This document shows, one piece after another, positions 1-9,056 of a DNA stretch of 64,000 bases. Under the pieces are notes generated by a model. It ran no database searches. It worked only from the letters and a program-made list of their open reading frames with translations, and was not told the origin of the DNA. Numbering within the stretch: position 1 is the stretch's first letter; each line of letters opens with the position of its first letter. Both the position numbers and the translations under genes were made by a program. Origin of the DNA: Mayamaea pseudoterrestris (lineage: Eukaryota; Bacillariophyta; Bacillariophyceae; Sellaphorales; Sellaphoraceae); the NCBI GenBank assembly GCA_027923505.1, contig BROI01000003.1, forward strand, positions 310,001 through 374,000, written 5' to 3'.

Positions 1-499
1 GCGGCAGCGGATGAACGTCGTCGCGCCAGTCTTGATAACCCATGACGCGGCGACAAAACGTTTTGAGTAGCGTGCATCCAACCTTTGGAATGGTGAATAA
101 CAACAGTTGGTAGCGCTCCAAAACAATCGGTGCTGCATCCCATGGGCCGTACTGATAAATCGAGTCGTTTGGTCGGAGAATGGTGCAATTTGCAAAGGCT
201 GAATCTAGATGGGATGGCGGCGGTGGCTTTTTATAATGTTTGGATGTTGCCTGCGGTGTTGGAGGAGGCATTATTGTTCGACGAAACGACTTCTTTGTAA
301 TCCTTTGCGTTGCTCGTGCTACATTTGACGCAGCAATGTTTGCGTCGGTCGAGGCTGTTTCTCGCTCATTCGAGTGAACATGTTGGACCAGATAAAGTTC
401 CAAGCCAGTCAGCAGTATCATTGTTGTTACTAGACAGCATGAAAAGACTAAGAGCCGATGCTTTCGTATTGGCCGTCTTGCAGCAGCAATGATCGCCAT
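1..499 (-). CDS. Type II membrane sulfotransferase, N-terminal part (runs off the left edge)
   Basis: An open frame runs from an ATG at 499 (context ACCATGG) to base 1 without a stop, so the C-terminal part lies outside the window. The first ~15 residues are basic (AAARRPIRKHR). They are followed by a hydrophobic stretch (about residues 16-38, LLVFSCCLVTTMILLTGLEL), which gives the layout of a Golgi type II signal anchor. After a Ser/Thr/Pro-rich stem comes LLLFTIPKVGCTLLKTF, about residues 138-154. This matches the 5'-phosphosulfate-binding motif of PAPS-dependent carbohydrate sulfotransferases (IPKVGCT followed by a basic helix). Family knowledge: such enzymes transfer sulfate from PAPS to glycans in the Golgi lumen. 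The acceptor cannot be guessed from the part seen. The 3'-phosphate-binding motif would lie beyond the edge. Confidence 0.72.
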   Translation of the reverse strand, partial: MAIIAAARRPIRKHRLLVFSCCLVTTMILLTGLELYLVQHVHSNERETASTDANIAASNVARATQRITKKSFRRTIMPPPTPQATSKHYKKPPPPSHLDSAFANCTILRPNDSIYQYGPWDAAPIVLERYQLLLFTIPKVGCTLLKTFCRRVMGYQDWRDDVHPLP

Positions 500-761
500 G
501 GTGATTCTTGTGGACGCTGGTTTTCAGCGATACGACGCGACCTTTGCACCTCGCGCCACGGAGCGTTCGGGAATGAAAAGACGCCTGCCAGGTTGCTTAA
601 GTAAGTACCGGTGTGACGTAAAGTGACAAGAGACGCGCGGTCATTTTTTCGATCCGCCTTTTCCTTGTCCATCTGCCTCATTCTTTGTTCTTTGTTGCGT
701 ATCGAAATTCCTGTTTCACACTAGAATCTTCACGTTACAAATTGCCAACACTGATAAGATT

Positions 762-1646
762 ATGACGGACCGTCGAATCCATGTCAGCACACGGCTTCAG
801 ACATGCTTTGATATGGATAACGCGACTCTCGCCGAGTTTGAGAGTGACGAAGGATTCCAAGCAACCCGCGGTGTACTCTTCTCTGACCTCGTGGAAAAGT
901 ATCAACATATACCGTGGGAGTTCTTTTGGAATATCGAACTCAATGCCGACAACTATCGACTGCTTTTTACAGAGCTAGTCTTCGGACAGAATGCGAATCA
1001 ACGAACGACGTCATGGCCATTTGGTGCCTGCGGCTATGACTGTTCGAATTTGAGTCACACGGAAACAAAACTCATCATTTTGACAGCTCCACGGCTGTGT
1101 CTGCTCTATTTCTATGTCCTTGCACGAGATCCAGGTGGATGCGTCAAAGTGTTTGATCCACGGATTATGCATGGATTACAGTCTCCCTGCCTTCGTCCGG
1201 ACGTTCTTCAACGCGACGAAGACACTGGCACATTCCCTGAGACACTAACTAATTTTGCGTACTCTATTGGGACAAACCTGTACGGTCTAGGTCGGCACAT
1301 TATTGGAGCAGTACGATTCAACATTACACAAGGTGCCATATACTATGAGCTGACAATGGCTGATTACTTGACGTTTCAAGGATCGCATCGTTGCCTTCAC
1401 CCATGGTGTATGCACCATGTGATTTTTGAGCCAATGTATGTAAAATCGTTTCGCATTGGTTGCCGAGGCTACATGCGCACACAGTTTTGTGAGCGTAATC
1501 GGGACACGCTGCCGTGCCTCCATGGCCCACATAACTGTTTGGTAATCACAGTTGATCAATGTATCGCATGGGATGGGGTCGCTCCCTTCTTGGCAGCTGA
1601 CGCTCGATCTGCTCGTACTTTACCTCCCCATGAATACCCTTTTTAA
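762..1646 (+). CDS. Orphan protein of unknown function (294 aa)
   Basis: An uninterrupted 294-codon frame starts at an ATG in an AT-rich leader. No family was recognised. The protein is globular in composition: it is rich in aromatic residues and Cys, has no low-complexity tracts, and shows no clear signal peptide or membrane helix. Cys/His residues cluster late (HRCLHPWCMHHV, about residues 207-218, then CLHGPHNC, about 249-256), which could bind metal, but no named zinc-finger spacing is met. It is divergent from the sulfotransferase gene at 499 and tail-to-tail with the gene ending at 1712. The frame's length and composition favour a real gene. Function is unknown. Confidence 0.5.
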   Translation: MTDRRIHVSTRLQTCFDMDNATLAEFESDEGFQATRGVLFSDLVEKYQHIPWEFFWNIELNADNYRLLFTELVFGQNANQRTTSWPFGACGYDCSNLSHTETKLIILTAPRLCLLYFYVLARDPGGCVKVFDPRIMHGLQSPCLRPDVLQRDEDTGTFPETLTNFAYSIGTNLYGLGRHIIGAVRFNITQGAIYYELTMADYLTFQGSHRCLHPWCMHHVIFEPMYVKSFRIGCRGYMRTQFCERNRDTLPCLHGPHNCLVITVDQCIAWDGVAPFLAADARSARTLPPHEYPF

Positions 1647-1656
1647 TATGCATCCT

Positions 1657-1687
1657 TATATATATTATATATATCTATATATATAAA
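1657..1687. repeat. TA-dinucleotide tract in the 3' intergenic gap
   Basis: An almost pure TA run fills the 65-bp gap between two convergent genes. It may form part of both 3' ends, but no function is evident. Confidence 0.7.
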
Positions 1688-1711
1688 ATTACTACCATAG
1701 CTGTTACGCTT

Positions 1712-2832
1712 CTAGCTTACATCATAAACATCCCTGAGTGATTGGCTACGCGTCCGCCAGCCAAGTCCAACGCGGTCGAGTGCTAGGATTCTAATTGGCG
1801 AAAGACTTTGGTTTTGAAGGTAAAGACGTTGCTTCTGCAACCATCCGTAGTATGTCGAATTCCGATCAATCCGATAGCCAACTCCAGGATTGTGGTATCG
1901 AAGATGAATGAGGTAAAACATCTGCGGCATTACAAAGTGAGACGCGTATACTGATAGCACATGTAAGCATTAGGACTTACCATCCAACGCAAGTCTGTAC
2001 CTCGATGAAACTCAGTAGGTTCCCAGAACATCCACTCACGAGAGGTTTGGTCCATTGAGTGGACTTTGTCAATCCAAGCGAGCGTCAATTCTCTAGTCGT
2101 ATCTGGAAACGTGAATCCATCTCCAGGCGAAAGCACTGGATTGATGCAAGGATCGATCCCTTGATGAACAAACGAAGACATGACGCAAGACTTGCTACAG
2201 AAGTCATTACACTTTCGAAAGTATTTTTGCTTTGCTTCGATAGAGACTGGATCATTTGGAGGCGGATAATGCGACGTAAAAGCAACAACTTGTCGTCGAA
2301 GATGCAGTGCATCCGGAGCCCAAACGCAGGCGCCCCGACGCTTCAAACGCAAAGCATCTATCAGATATGTTAGATTCTCGATCCACTCAGATACTGTAAT
2401 CGTTGCGTCGTCAATCCTTTCCTTTCCAGGCTCCGAGTCCTCCAGACCATTTCCATTGTCGCCAATGAAAATAGTCGGCGACTTCGTCTCTTGCAATTGA
2501 GCCAGCTGCTTATCAGTCTCAAGCTTATCGCCCCGAATATCGCAAGAATTTGCAATTGATTCTTGCGCTGCAGAGTCGAAGCTTTGCGAAGACGGTAAAT
2601 TGATTATTGCATCTGTTGCGACGATATTGCTGGTGCATCCAACTGCATGGATTATTCCCTGCTTAGTCGAGGCGTCAGTAGAAGAGATTCCCAGACAATC
2701 AGTATTAGCCGAGGGGCATCGACCGAGTTGGTGCGTGACAAGGTCAGCAAGGAGGTTGCTGCAATGACGTCGACGCTGACGCTCGTCATCGTCGATGGTC
2801 TCGCCTGCTCGAGTATATGAATAATCAGCCAT
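1712..2832 (-). CDS. Protein with a helicase-associated (HA)-type domain, two exons
   Basis: Exon 1 is 2832-1981 and exon 2 is 1921-1712. They are joined in phase 0 across a 59-nt intron (GTAAGT...CCGCAG), giving about 353 aa. The C-terminal exon reads YYGWLQKQRLYL, a spacer with LSPIRILAL, then VGLGWR. This fits the helicase-associated fold pattern W-x(3)-QR-x(2)-Y ... LS-x(2)-RI-x(2)-L-x(3)-G-x(2)-W. The fold is abundant in diatom proteins and is often found without a helicase. The N-terminal half is acidic and Ser/Thr-rich with no recognised domain. A second weak copy may sit near residues 160-190 (WIENLTYL...), but this is tentative. The role is unknown; HA-type domains are usually assumed to contact nucleic acid. 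Confidence 0.6.
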
Positions 2833-3442
2833 AGTTATATCGTGACTTTGTCAATATACTCGTTTGTAATGGAGACTTCAATGGTAGACTGTTTTGCTTG
2901 CTCTGTGTTGAAAGATTGTGTTGACGAACCCGGGATGATGATTGTGTGTGCGATCGATCACGCTTGGCAAGTTGCAGCGCTTGAAAAGACAGCCGTACCG
3001 GTACTGCCCGGATCGCTTTCACGCCATTTCGATCTTTCTTACCGCGTCGACGCGATGATCATGAAGAACATGGTCCGCATTGGTATGAAACATCGACAGC
3101 ATCAAGTAATTTTAGGCCATGTGACCTGAAGCACTGTGATCATAGTTGCTTCAGTCCGACGGGTGTAAGTGGAAGTATGTGACGTTGACGTTTTGATTCG
3201 CAGATTCGTGTCAATCATCACGCCTGTAAAAAGTGAAGAATCGGCATTGCCCTATGCCGCTTTTGGTGGTATTCTCGTGATATGATTCCAAACTAAACAC
3301 TGCTATATGTTTATAATGGTAAGCTCCAAAATACATATCTTTCGTAGCATTTTCTTTCTAGATCATTACGCAGGATCAACACAAATTCAGACATGACGCA
3401 CCACATCGCCTCGCGACGTTCTAGATCCGGCCGACCAGTTTC
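2833..3442. other. Gene-poor stretch
   Basis: This is upstream sequence of the HA-type gene. A 95-codon open frame at 2842-3129 (+) begins 10 bp from that gene's start on the other strand and has no family resemblance. I do not call it a gene. A TACCGGTA palindrome lies at 2996-3003. Nothing else was seen. Confidence 0.4.
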
Positions 3443-3748
3443 TTAATGAAACGAGCGATCTTGAGATTCGTCCATCAGCTTTTTCAAATTAGCATTTAGT
3501 GCTAACTTGCTATTGTCACGTTCCTCTTTCGCTAGGATTTCCCTGGACCCTTCATTGAAAAGTTCGAAAAGGGATAGCCGGCTGTTTTGTTGTTCGTCAT
3601 GATCAATTGGACAGCTAGTGGCCACGTTCATTGCCTGGTGCCTCACAGCATTCCCGACATGTACGACTGCTCGAGTGCACTTTGTGCAAAGCATCATATC
3701 TACTTGCGGTCGTTGGCGGGCGACTCCAGCCCCGGAAACATGGCACAC
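3443..3748 (-). CDS. Small hypothetical protein with a CxxC pair (101 aa)
   Basis: This is a 101-codon frame. Its N-terminal half carries one CTKC pair and GNAVRHQ; its C-terminal half is a charged, probably helical tail (ELFNEGSREILAKEERDN...). The tail looks coding in composition, but no family is recognised and a single CxxC is weak evidence of a zinc site. Its start overlaps the start of the broken plus-strand gene at 3740. It could be a real small gene or chance antisense coding. Confidence 0.3.
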   Translation of the reverse strand: MCHVSGAGVARQRPQVDMMLCTKCTRAVVHVGNAVRHQAMNVATSCPIDHDEQQNSRLSLFELFNEGSREILAKEERDNSKLALNANLKKLMDESQDRSFH

Positions 3749-4160
3749 CTGTGGGATCAGTTTTATAGCAAGTTGCAGCGACGTTCTTGGAAGCTATCTG
3801 TGGCGTTCTTGACGACGATGAACTACGACCTCAATGTGGAAGCGTCGCGAACGCATCATCCCATGCAAAAACTGAATTGCAAGGCTAACAGGTTAGAAAC
3901 TCTCAACGAGTTGAAGGTACACTTTGACAACTTGCCAAGCAATTGCAAATCGTGGGACAAACACTTTGGCATCTTTCCCCGGAACCAGAAGTTGAAGAAC
4001 TGGACGAAGAAGTAAAGCGCGCGCTACCAAGGTTGAATAGTGTGGCGGCAAAGATTTGCCTCGTCGTGAGTGTGTGGCCGAGTGCGACCATCTTAAACTG
4101 ATTGGCTTTCATTAGACGAAGCGCTGGCAGGATCTTGAAGAGCATCCTGTTTTGGAGTAA
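3740..4160 (+). pseudogene. Broken three-exon gene of unknown family
   Basis: Coding-like pieces line up on the plus strand. An ATG at 3740 (context AACATGG) gives MAHLWDQFYSK. A neighbouring frame continues with ATFLEAICGVLDDDELRPQ to 3891. Exon 2 (3940-4065) contains LWHLSPEPEVEELDEEVKRA, and exon 3 (4116-4160) ends KRWQDLEEHPVLE and a stop. The second intron (4066-4115, GTGAGT...TTAG) is clean and in phase. The first intron (3892-3939, CAG-GTTAGA...CCAAG) also keeps phase. However, exon 1 needs a one-base frame change near 3771 and reads an in-frame TAA at 3884-3886. I read this as a recently inactivated gene or an allele with errors. No function can be assigned. Confidence 0.45.
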
Positions 4161-4313
4161 GGGATGTTTCTGTTCTGTCGGGTGGATGCACCGCGTGATA
4201 TTGAATTGGGAGCATGGGTAGCACTTGAATGTAAATGACGAGTAGCTCCACATAGCACTACGTCTATGTACTAAAGCAACCACAAGAAACTTTTATTAAT
4301 CTTTGTCAAAGAG

Positions 4314-5250
<937 letters not shown>

Positions 5251-5398
5251 GGTGAAGTGTGCGAGGAGTCAGCGGCCGACGACTCGAGTTGAGCTGGCGG
5301 ATGTGCTCCAAAGTCAGCCGTGAGTACCGGTTGAAGTCGGACGTGACTCGACGATCTTTTGAAATCCGCGCGACGGCGTCGCATTATTTTTTTCAACC

Positions 5399-5947
5399 AT
5401 GATCAAGTCAAGCAGTCAAGTGAGACTCTTGTATGCTCTCATTCTTGCTCTACAATGCATTTTATCAACATCATATAGCATAAATAGTAAATTCTTTGAT
5501 TTTAAAGGCCACCCCATTCACTATGAAGTCGCTATGGAGGAGAGCAACGTTCCGCAATTTCTCGACACGCGCCACAAACCACCACCAATCTTGCTGCTGA
5601 ATGGCTTTGGAGTGGGCTCCTTCCATCAACATCGTCTCATTCACGAGCTAATGTCGAAAAACAACGATATTGCAGAAGCAGCTTCGAGTATAGTGTACTG
5701 CATGGACTATCTCGGCCAAGGAAAGTCATGGCCAATGGATTGCAATGATGGGTGCTCCGAAAATGAGCGCGGCTTATCGTACAGTGGAGCTACCTGGGTC
5801 GATCAAATCATTGCGTTTCTGGAAACTGTCGTGCTAAGTGATGGTAAGCTCAAGCTTGTAGCGAATGATCAAGTGGCATTCACGGAACGATGGGGGACGA
5901 CCACTATAGCTGAGCGATCAGTTGAGAAGAACATGTTCAGTTGGTAG
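5399..5947 (+). pseudogene. Truncated alpha/beta-hydrolase, N-terminal half only
   Basis: The 182-residue frame starts with a hydrophobic leader (about residues 9-24, LLYALILALQCILS). It then follows the N-terminal half of the alpha/beta-hydrolase group related to plant and algal pheophytinase-like esterases: ILLLNGFGVGSFHQHRL (oxyanion-hole strand and loop), VYCMDYLGQGKSWP, and GLSYSGATWVDQIIAFLE. In that family the nucleophile elbow (GxSxGG) should follow at once. Here the frame instead gives LKLVANDQVAF and ends. A possible intron (GTAAGC at 5853 to TTCAG) leads only to another early stop. No catalytic Ser, Asp or His region is found downstream to 6166. It is most likely a decaying gene, although an expressed short protein is not excluded. 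Confidence 0.6.
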
Positions 5948-6546
5948 ACTCAATGCGATGTGTTAGCTCGGATGCTGGCTCTTATTCGGCTTTCACGAAT
6001 CCTTTCGTCTCATCATCTATATTCATTTGCGTTTTACATAACAAGTCTGGTAGCAAGTCTTTCATTCTTTGGATCGGAAGACAATAAGATGCGAGTGCGC
6101 ATTGCGAAAGAAGCACTACCGCGACTGATGCTTCTGGAGCTCAAGCAACAGGTCAAGACGGATTAAATTTGAGCATTTTTTAAGCTAAAAGCAATATGCT
6201 TGTTCTTATATAACCAGTTGGCTTATTAATTCCTGATATGAATCATCCGGGCGCAATAGTTGGTTAGCAGGTCACGCGTGCCAACTTTACGTGCTTGCTA
6301 ATCCATGAGATATTTCTAATTCTAGGTTCAGATTGGCGTACAGAATGATGTCGTACGCTTTCTTGCTTTTGTAGCCTTTTCTTGTAGCGTCCTGCTTTTT
6401 TTGACTTCGGCTAATTTGTCTCATCGCAGTGAGGTATTGGGGTTTTCGTCAAACATGCGAATTGAGGGAGCTCTCTTGTGATGTACTTGCTTATCCAGAC
6501 GTTTATAAACATGTAGCAGCCTTCTATTGGCGGGTTTCGGCTCATT
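5948..6546. other. Gene-free stretch, possible hydrolase remnant
   Basis: A short frame at 5960-6166 (hydrophobic, then basic) could be what is left of the lost hydrolase C-terminus, but no motif is visible. The rest holds nothing recognisable. Confidence 0.35.
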
Positions 6547-8535
6547 CTATTCAGCACTTGAGCACGCTCGGGTCAAAACGATCGGATTCCAACGAAGCAG
6601 TTCAAAGGAGATTGACAAAGCCAGCTCTTCCTGTCGATACGCGTCTTGTCGTTCACTTGCAGTCGCAGTCGCTTGCAGGAATGGATACAGCTTGGTAGCT
6701 CCATCTTGGTGCTCCAGTGATGCTGGGTTACGATCCACAAGGCACTTCAAAACGTCCAACATTTCAGTCACCAAAGAATCTGGTGATGAACGTGTGAACA
6801 GGGAGCAAGCATTGACAAAGGTATCAATCGCATGGTGAAGGACAAGACGGTTACCATTGTCAAATACACATGCAGCATCACTAGGCGACACGTTCAAGGC
6901 AATCTTCATGGCATTCAATGATTCTTGATACAAGAGGCTGTCCGATTCATTCACTGTCTGCTGACTTTGGTCACGAGGTACATCACGAGAATGCCATGGA
7001 CGCATGGCGGCACAATGGAGCGGCAGCCGCCCAAACTCATCCTTGGTAGAAAGTTCTTCCGGAAAAAGCAAACTAATCATGTGCGCAACTGGAGATGGGC
7101 AAGGGCTTTCAAAAGCAGTGTGCGTTAGCCTTCCTACAGTTTGAGTCGTCGATATTGTCTCATCCATTTGAGCGGCTTCCAAAAGCGACGCACACTTGGT
7201 CCAAAAGTGGCTCGTTACAACCTCTTGACGAGTCCACTCAAAGGCAGTTTCTTGGCCAAGATCTTGCGCGCGCCGCCTCAACTCTCGCAAGTGATGCACG
7301 CCCTGTTCTACCCACTGTTGTGACAAGGTCTCATCATGAGCTTCTGCTGGAATGTGTCGCATTCGTAAAAAGTCAACGGCAGGATCCATGCGCCTCATCA
7401 ACTGTAAGTCCAATTCAAAGTCGCCTTGCTCCAGCGTCCAAAACTCGGTGTATTTTGTCATGTCAATCGTCATGTCGCGGTGGACAATAGCCGTTGCTTC
7501 ATTACCATCCCGTCGACTGACTTCCCATGCTTGAACCGCGCTTACATATCGCACCCAAAGCCAGTGGAAGGGAGTCAGTCCGGCTGCGTCTCGCTTAAAG
7601 ACCGCTTCTGGTGCGGCCCTGGCGAGAACATGCACAGTCCTGGGTTGCTCTCCCCGCATCATGCAGAAGTGAAGAGGAATTTCGCCTTGCGTATTGACCA
7701 AAAGAGCGCTCTGGTTCGGTCTGTCGCCTTGCTGCAGCAAAAGTTCAATAGTTTTTGTGCATCGACCGTGAAAGACTGCCGAATGAAGCGCCGTATAGCG
7801 ACCGCGATAGCCATTCAAAACATGACCAGCTGCACTGGGTAGATATCTGAGCATGCAGGCAACCATGTCATAAATTTGTTGCTCAATGCGCGAAAGAGTC
7901 GCGTCCTCCGATCCAAGCATTGGAGAGTAAATGTTCGCCTTGAGTGCGTAGACAATGGGAGATTCCTCATACTCCCCACGATCCGGAATGACAATCGCTT
8001 CGGGGCAAGACTTGACAAGCAACTCAAGGGCACTCATGAGATAATTGCTTCGATCATTGCTCCCTTCAGTGCTATCATCTTCAAGAAGTATATGCGTCTG
8101 AAAGCGCCGGCGAATCAGCAGATGCAAAGGTGTAAAGCCATCAATATCTTGTTTCAACGTCGCCCTCGTAGTTTCCGTACCCATAGCTTCATCAGCAAGT
8201 AGTAAGATTTCGAGAACTGACAGACTTGTAGTCTCACAGACAATCGCCTCGTGCAGCGGCGTCCCTCGGCTGTCCAAAACATGTCGAACCTTTTGCGGTG
8301 CCGCGTTTAGCAGTGCTTGAATCACTTCAATAGGAGCTCCTGCTCGACAGGCAATGGCTAAAGGTGATGGACTGGAGGCTATATCGCCTTCCTCTGAATG
8401 CAGTTTGAGACGCTCAATCGCATCCGGCCACTGAGAGTTGCGGAGTAGATCCATCACGCAGGGGGAGCCATGAGTCGTCGACGACAATGGTTCAATGCTT
8501 CGCTGTCGCTTGAAAGGTCGCGCCGCTTGTAGCAT
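6547..8535 (-). CDS. Ankyrin-repeat protein (662 aa)
   Basis: This single-exon frame begins MLQAARPFKRQRS. Degenerate ankyrin repeats are visible across much of the length: GTPLHEAIVC (about residue 91), GFTPLHLLIRRRF (about 133), YTALHSAVFHGR (about 250), GEIPLHFCMMRG (about 285), AGLTPFHWLWVRY (about 318) and GRLPLHCAAM (about 499), each followed by the paired-helix pattern. The repeats are irregularly spaced and separated by long helical inserts, a layout common in diatom ankyrin proteins. There is no enzymatic domain, signal peptide or membrane span. It is presumably a protein-interaction scaffold with unknown partners. It is divergent from the PRORP gene and shares a ~520-bp promoter region with it. 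Confidence 0.75.
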   Translation of the reverse strand: MLQAARPFKRQRSIEPLSSTTHGSPCVMDLLRNSQWPDAIERLKLHSEEGDIASSPSPLAIACRAGAPIEVIQALLNAAPQKVRHVLDSRGTPLHEAIVCETTSLSVLEILLLADEAMGTETTRATLKQDIDGFTPLHLLIRRRFQTHILLEDDSTEGSNDRSNYLMSALELLVKSCPEAIVIPDRGEYEESPIVYALKANIYSPMLGSEDATLSRIEQQIYDMVACMLRYLPSAAGHVLNGYRGRYTALHSAVFHGRCTKTIELLLQQGDRPNQSALLVNTQGEIPLHFCMMRGEQPRTVHVLARAAPEAVFKRDAAGLTPFHWLWVRYVSAVQAWEVSRRDGNEATAIVHRDMTIDMTKYTEFWTLEQGDFELDLQLMRRMDPAVDFLRMRHIPAEAHDETLSQQWVEQGVHHLRELRRRAQDLGQETAFEWTRQEVVTSHFWTKCASLLEAAQMDETISTTQTVGRLTHTAFESPCPSPVAHMISLLFPEELSTKDEFGRLPLHCAAMRPWHSRDVPRDQSQQTVNESDSLLYQESLNAMKIALNVSPSDAACVFDNGNRLVLHHAIDTFVNACSLFTRSSPDSLVTEMLDVLKCLVDRNPASLEHQDGATKLYPFLQATATASERQDAYRQEELALSISFELLRWNPIVLTRACSSAE

Positions 8536-9056
8536 CCTTGATCAATAATCAGAAATCAACCTTTTTCGTGCGCGACTATAGATTCCTGGCTGCAAAGTGA
8601 CACTTGTCGAGGCGTAGATTGCTTTTGCTTCGATTCGAAGATGTGACCAAACGTTTGCGCGCGCGGTTGGAGGCTGTTCCTTTTTCGTCCCTCGAACGCC
8701 AGAGGCTTCAACGTTTCTCCATGGTGTCAATGCGTGGCCTTCTCACGATGAGAACTGTGTCGCAAAGAGTATATACGTCGTCATTTCGGTCGACACGTCA
8801 TTCATTCATGACGTACAATCTGCAGGGTCGTCGCGCTTGTGTGCGGCAGCTATCACACCGGTATTCATATCGCATCGCGTCTCTCGTTTGACGCGACAAC
8901 TTCTCACCTCCATCCGCCATCTTTTGTTTCACCATGGATCGCTCGCCTACGGCAGGCTTGACCTATGCAAAGGCCAGCAAATCGTATTTATTACGTTTAT
9001 AGCTGACTGTAATTTAGTTTAAGTCTGGGCTTGAATATAAAGGACCCTTTTGGAGA
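8536..9056. other. Divergent promoter region between the ankyrin gene and PRORP
   Basis: These 521 bp lie between two divergent starts and have no credible coding frame. The region contains the inverted TGACGT pair at 8795-8814 and a TATAAAGG-like element at about 9037-9044, some 15-20 bp before the PRORP ATG, which may instead lie in the leader. Confidence 0.5.
8795..8814. promoter_or_regulatory. Inverted pair of TGACGT bZIP cores
   Basis: ACGTCA at 8795-8800 and TGACGT at 8809-8814 form a 20-bp palindromic arrangement (ACGTCAT-TCATTC-ATGACGT overlap) inside a divergent promoter. TGACGT is the reported core bound by aureochromes and by diatom CO2/cAMP-responsive bZIPs. Binding here is inferred. 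Confidence 0.4.

Noticed and set aside
2842-3129. 95-codon plus-strand open frame between the HA-type gene and the small orphan
   Set aside because: Starts 10 bp from the opposite gene's ATG, has no family or domain and no support from splice continuity.
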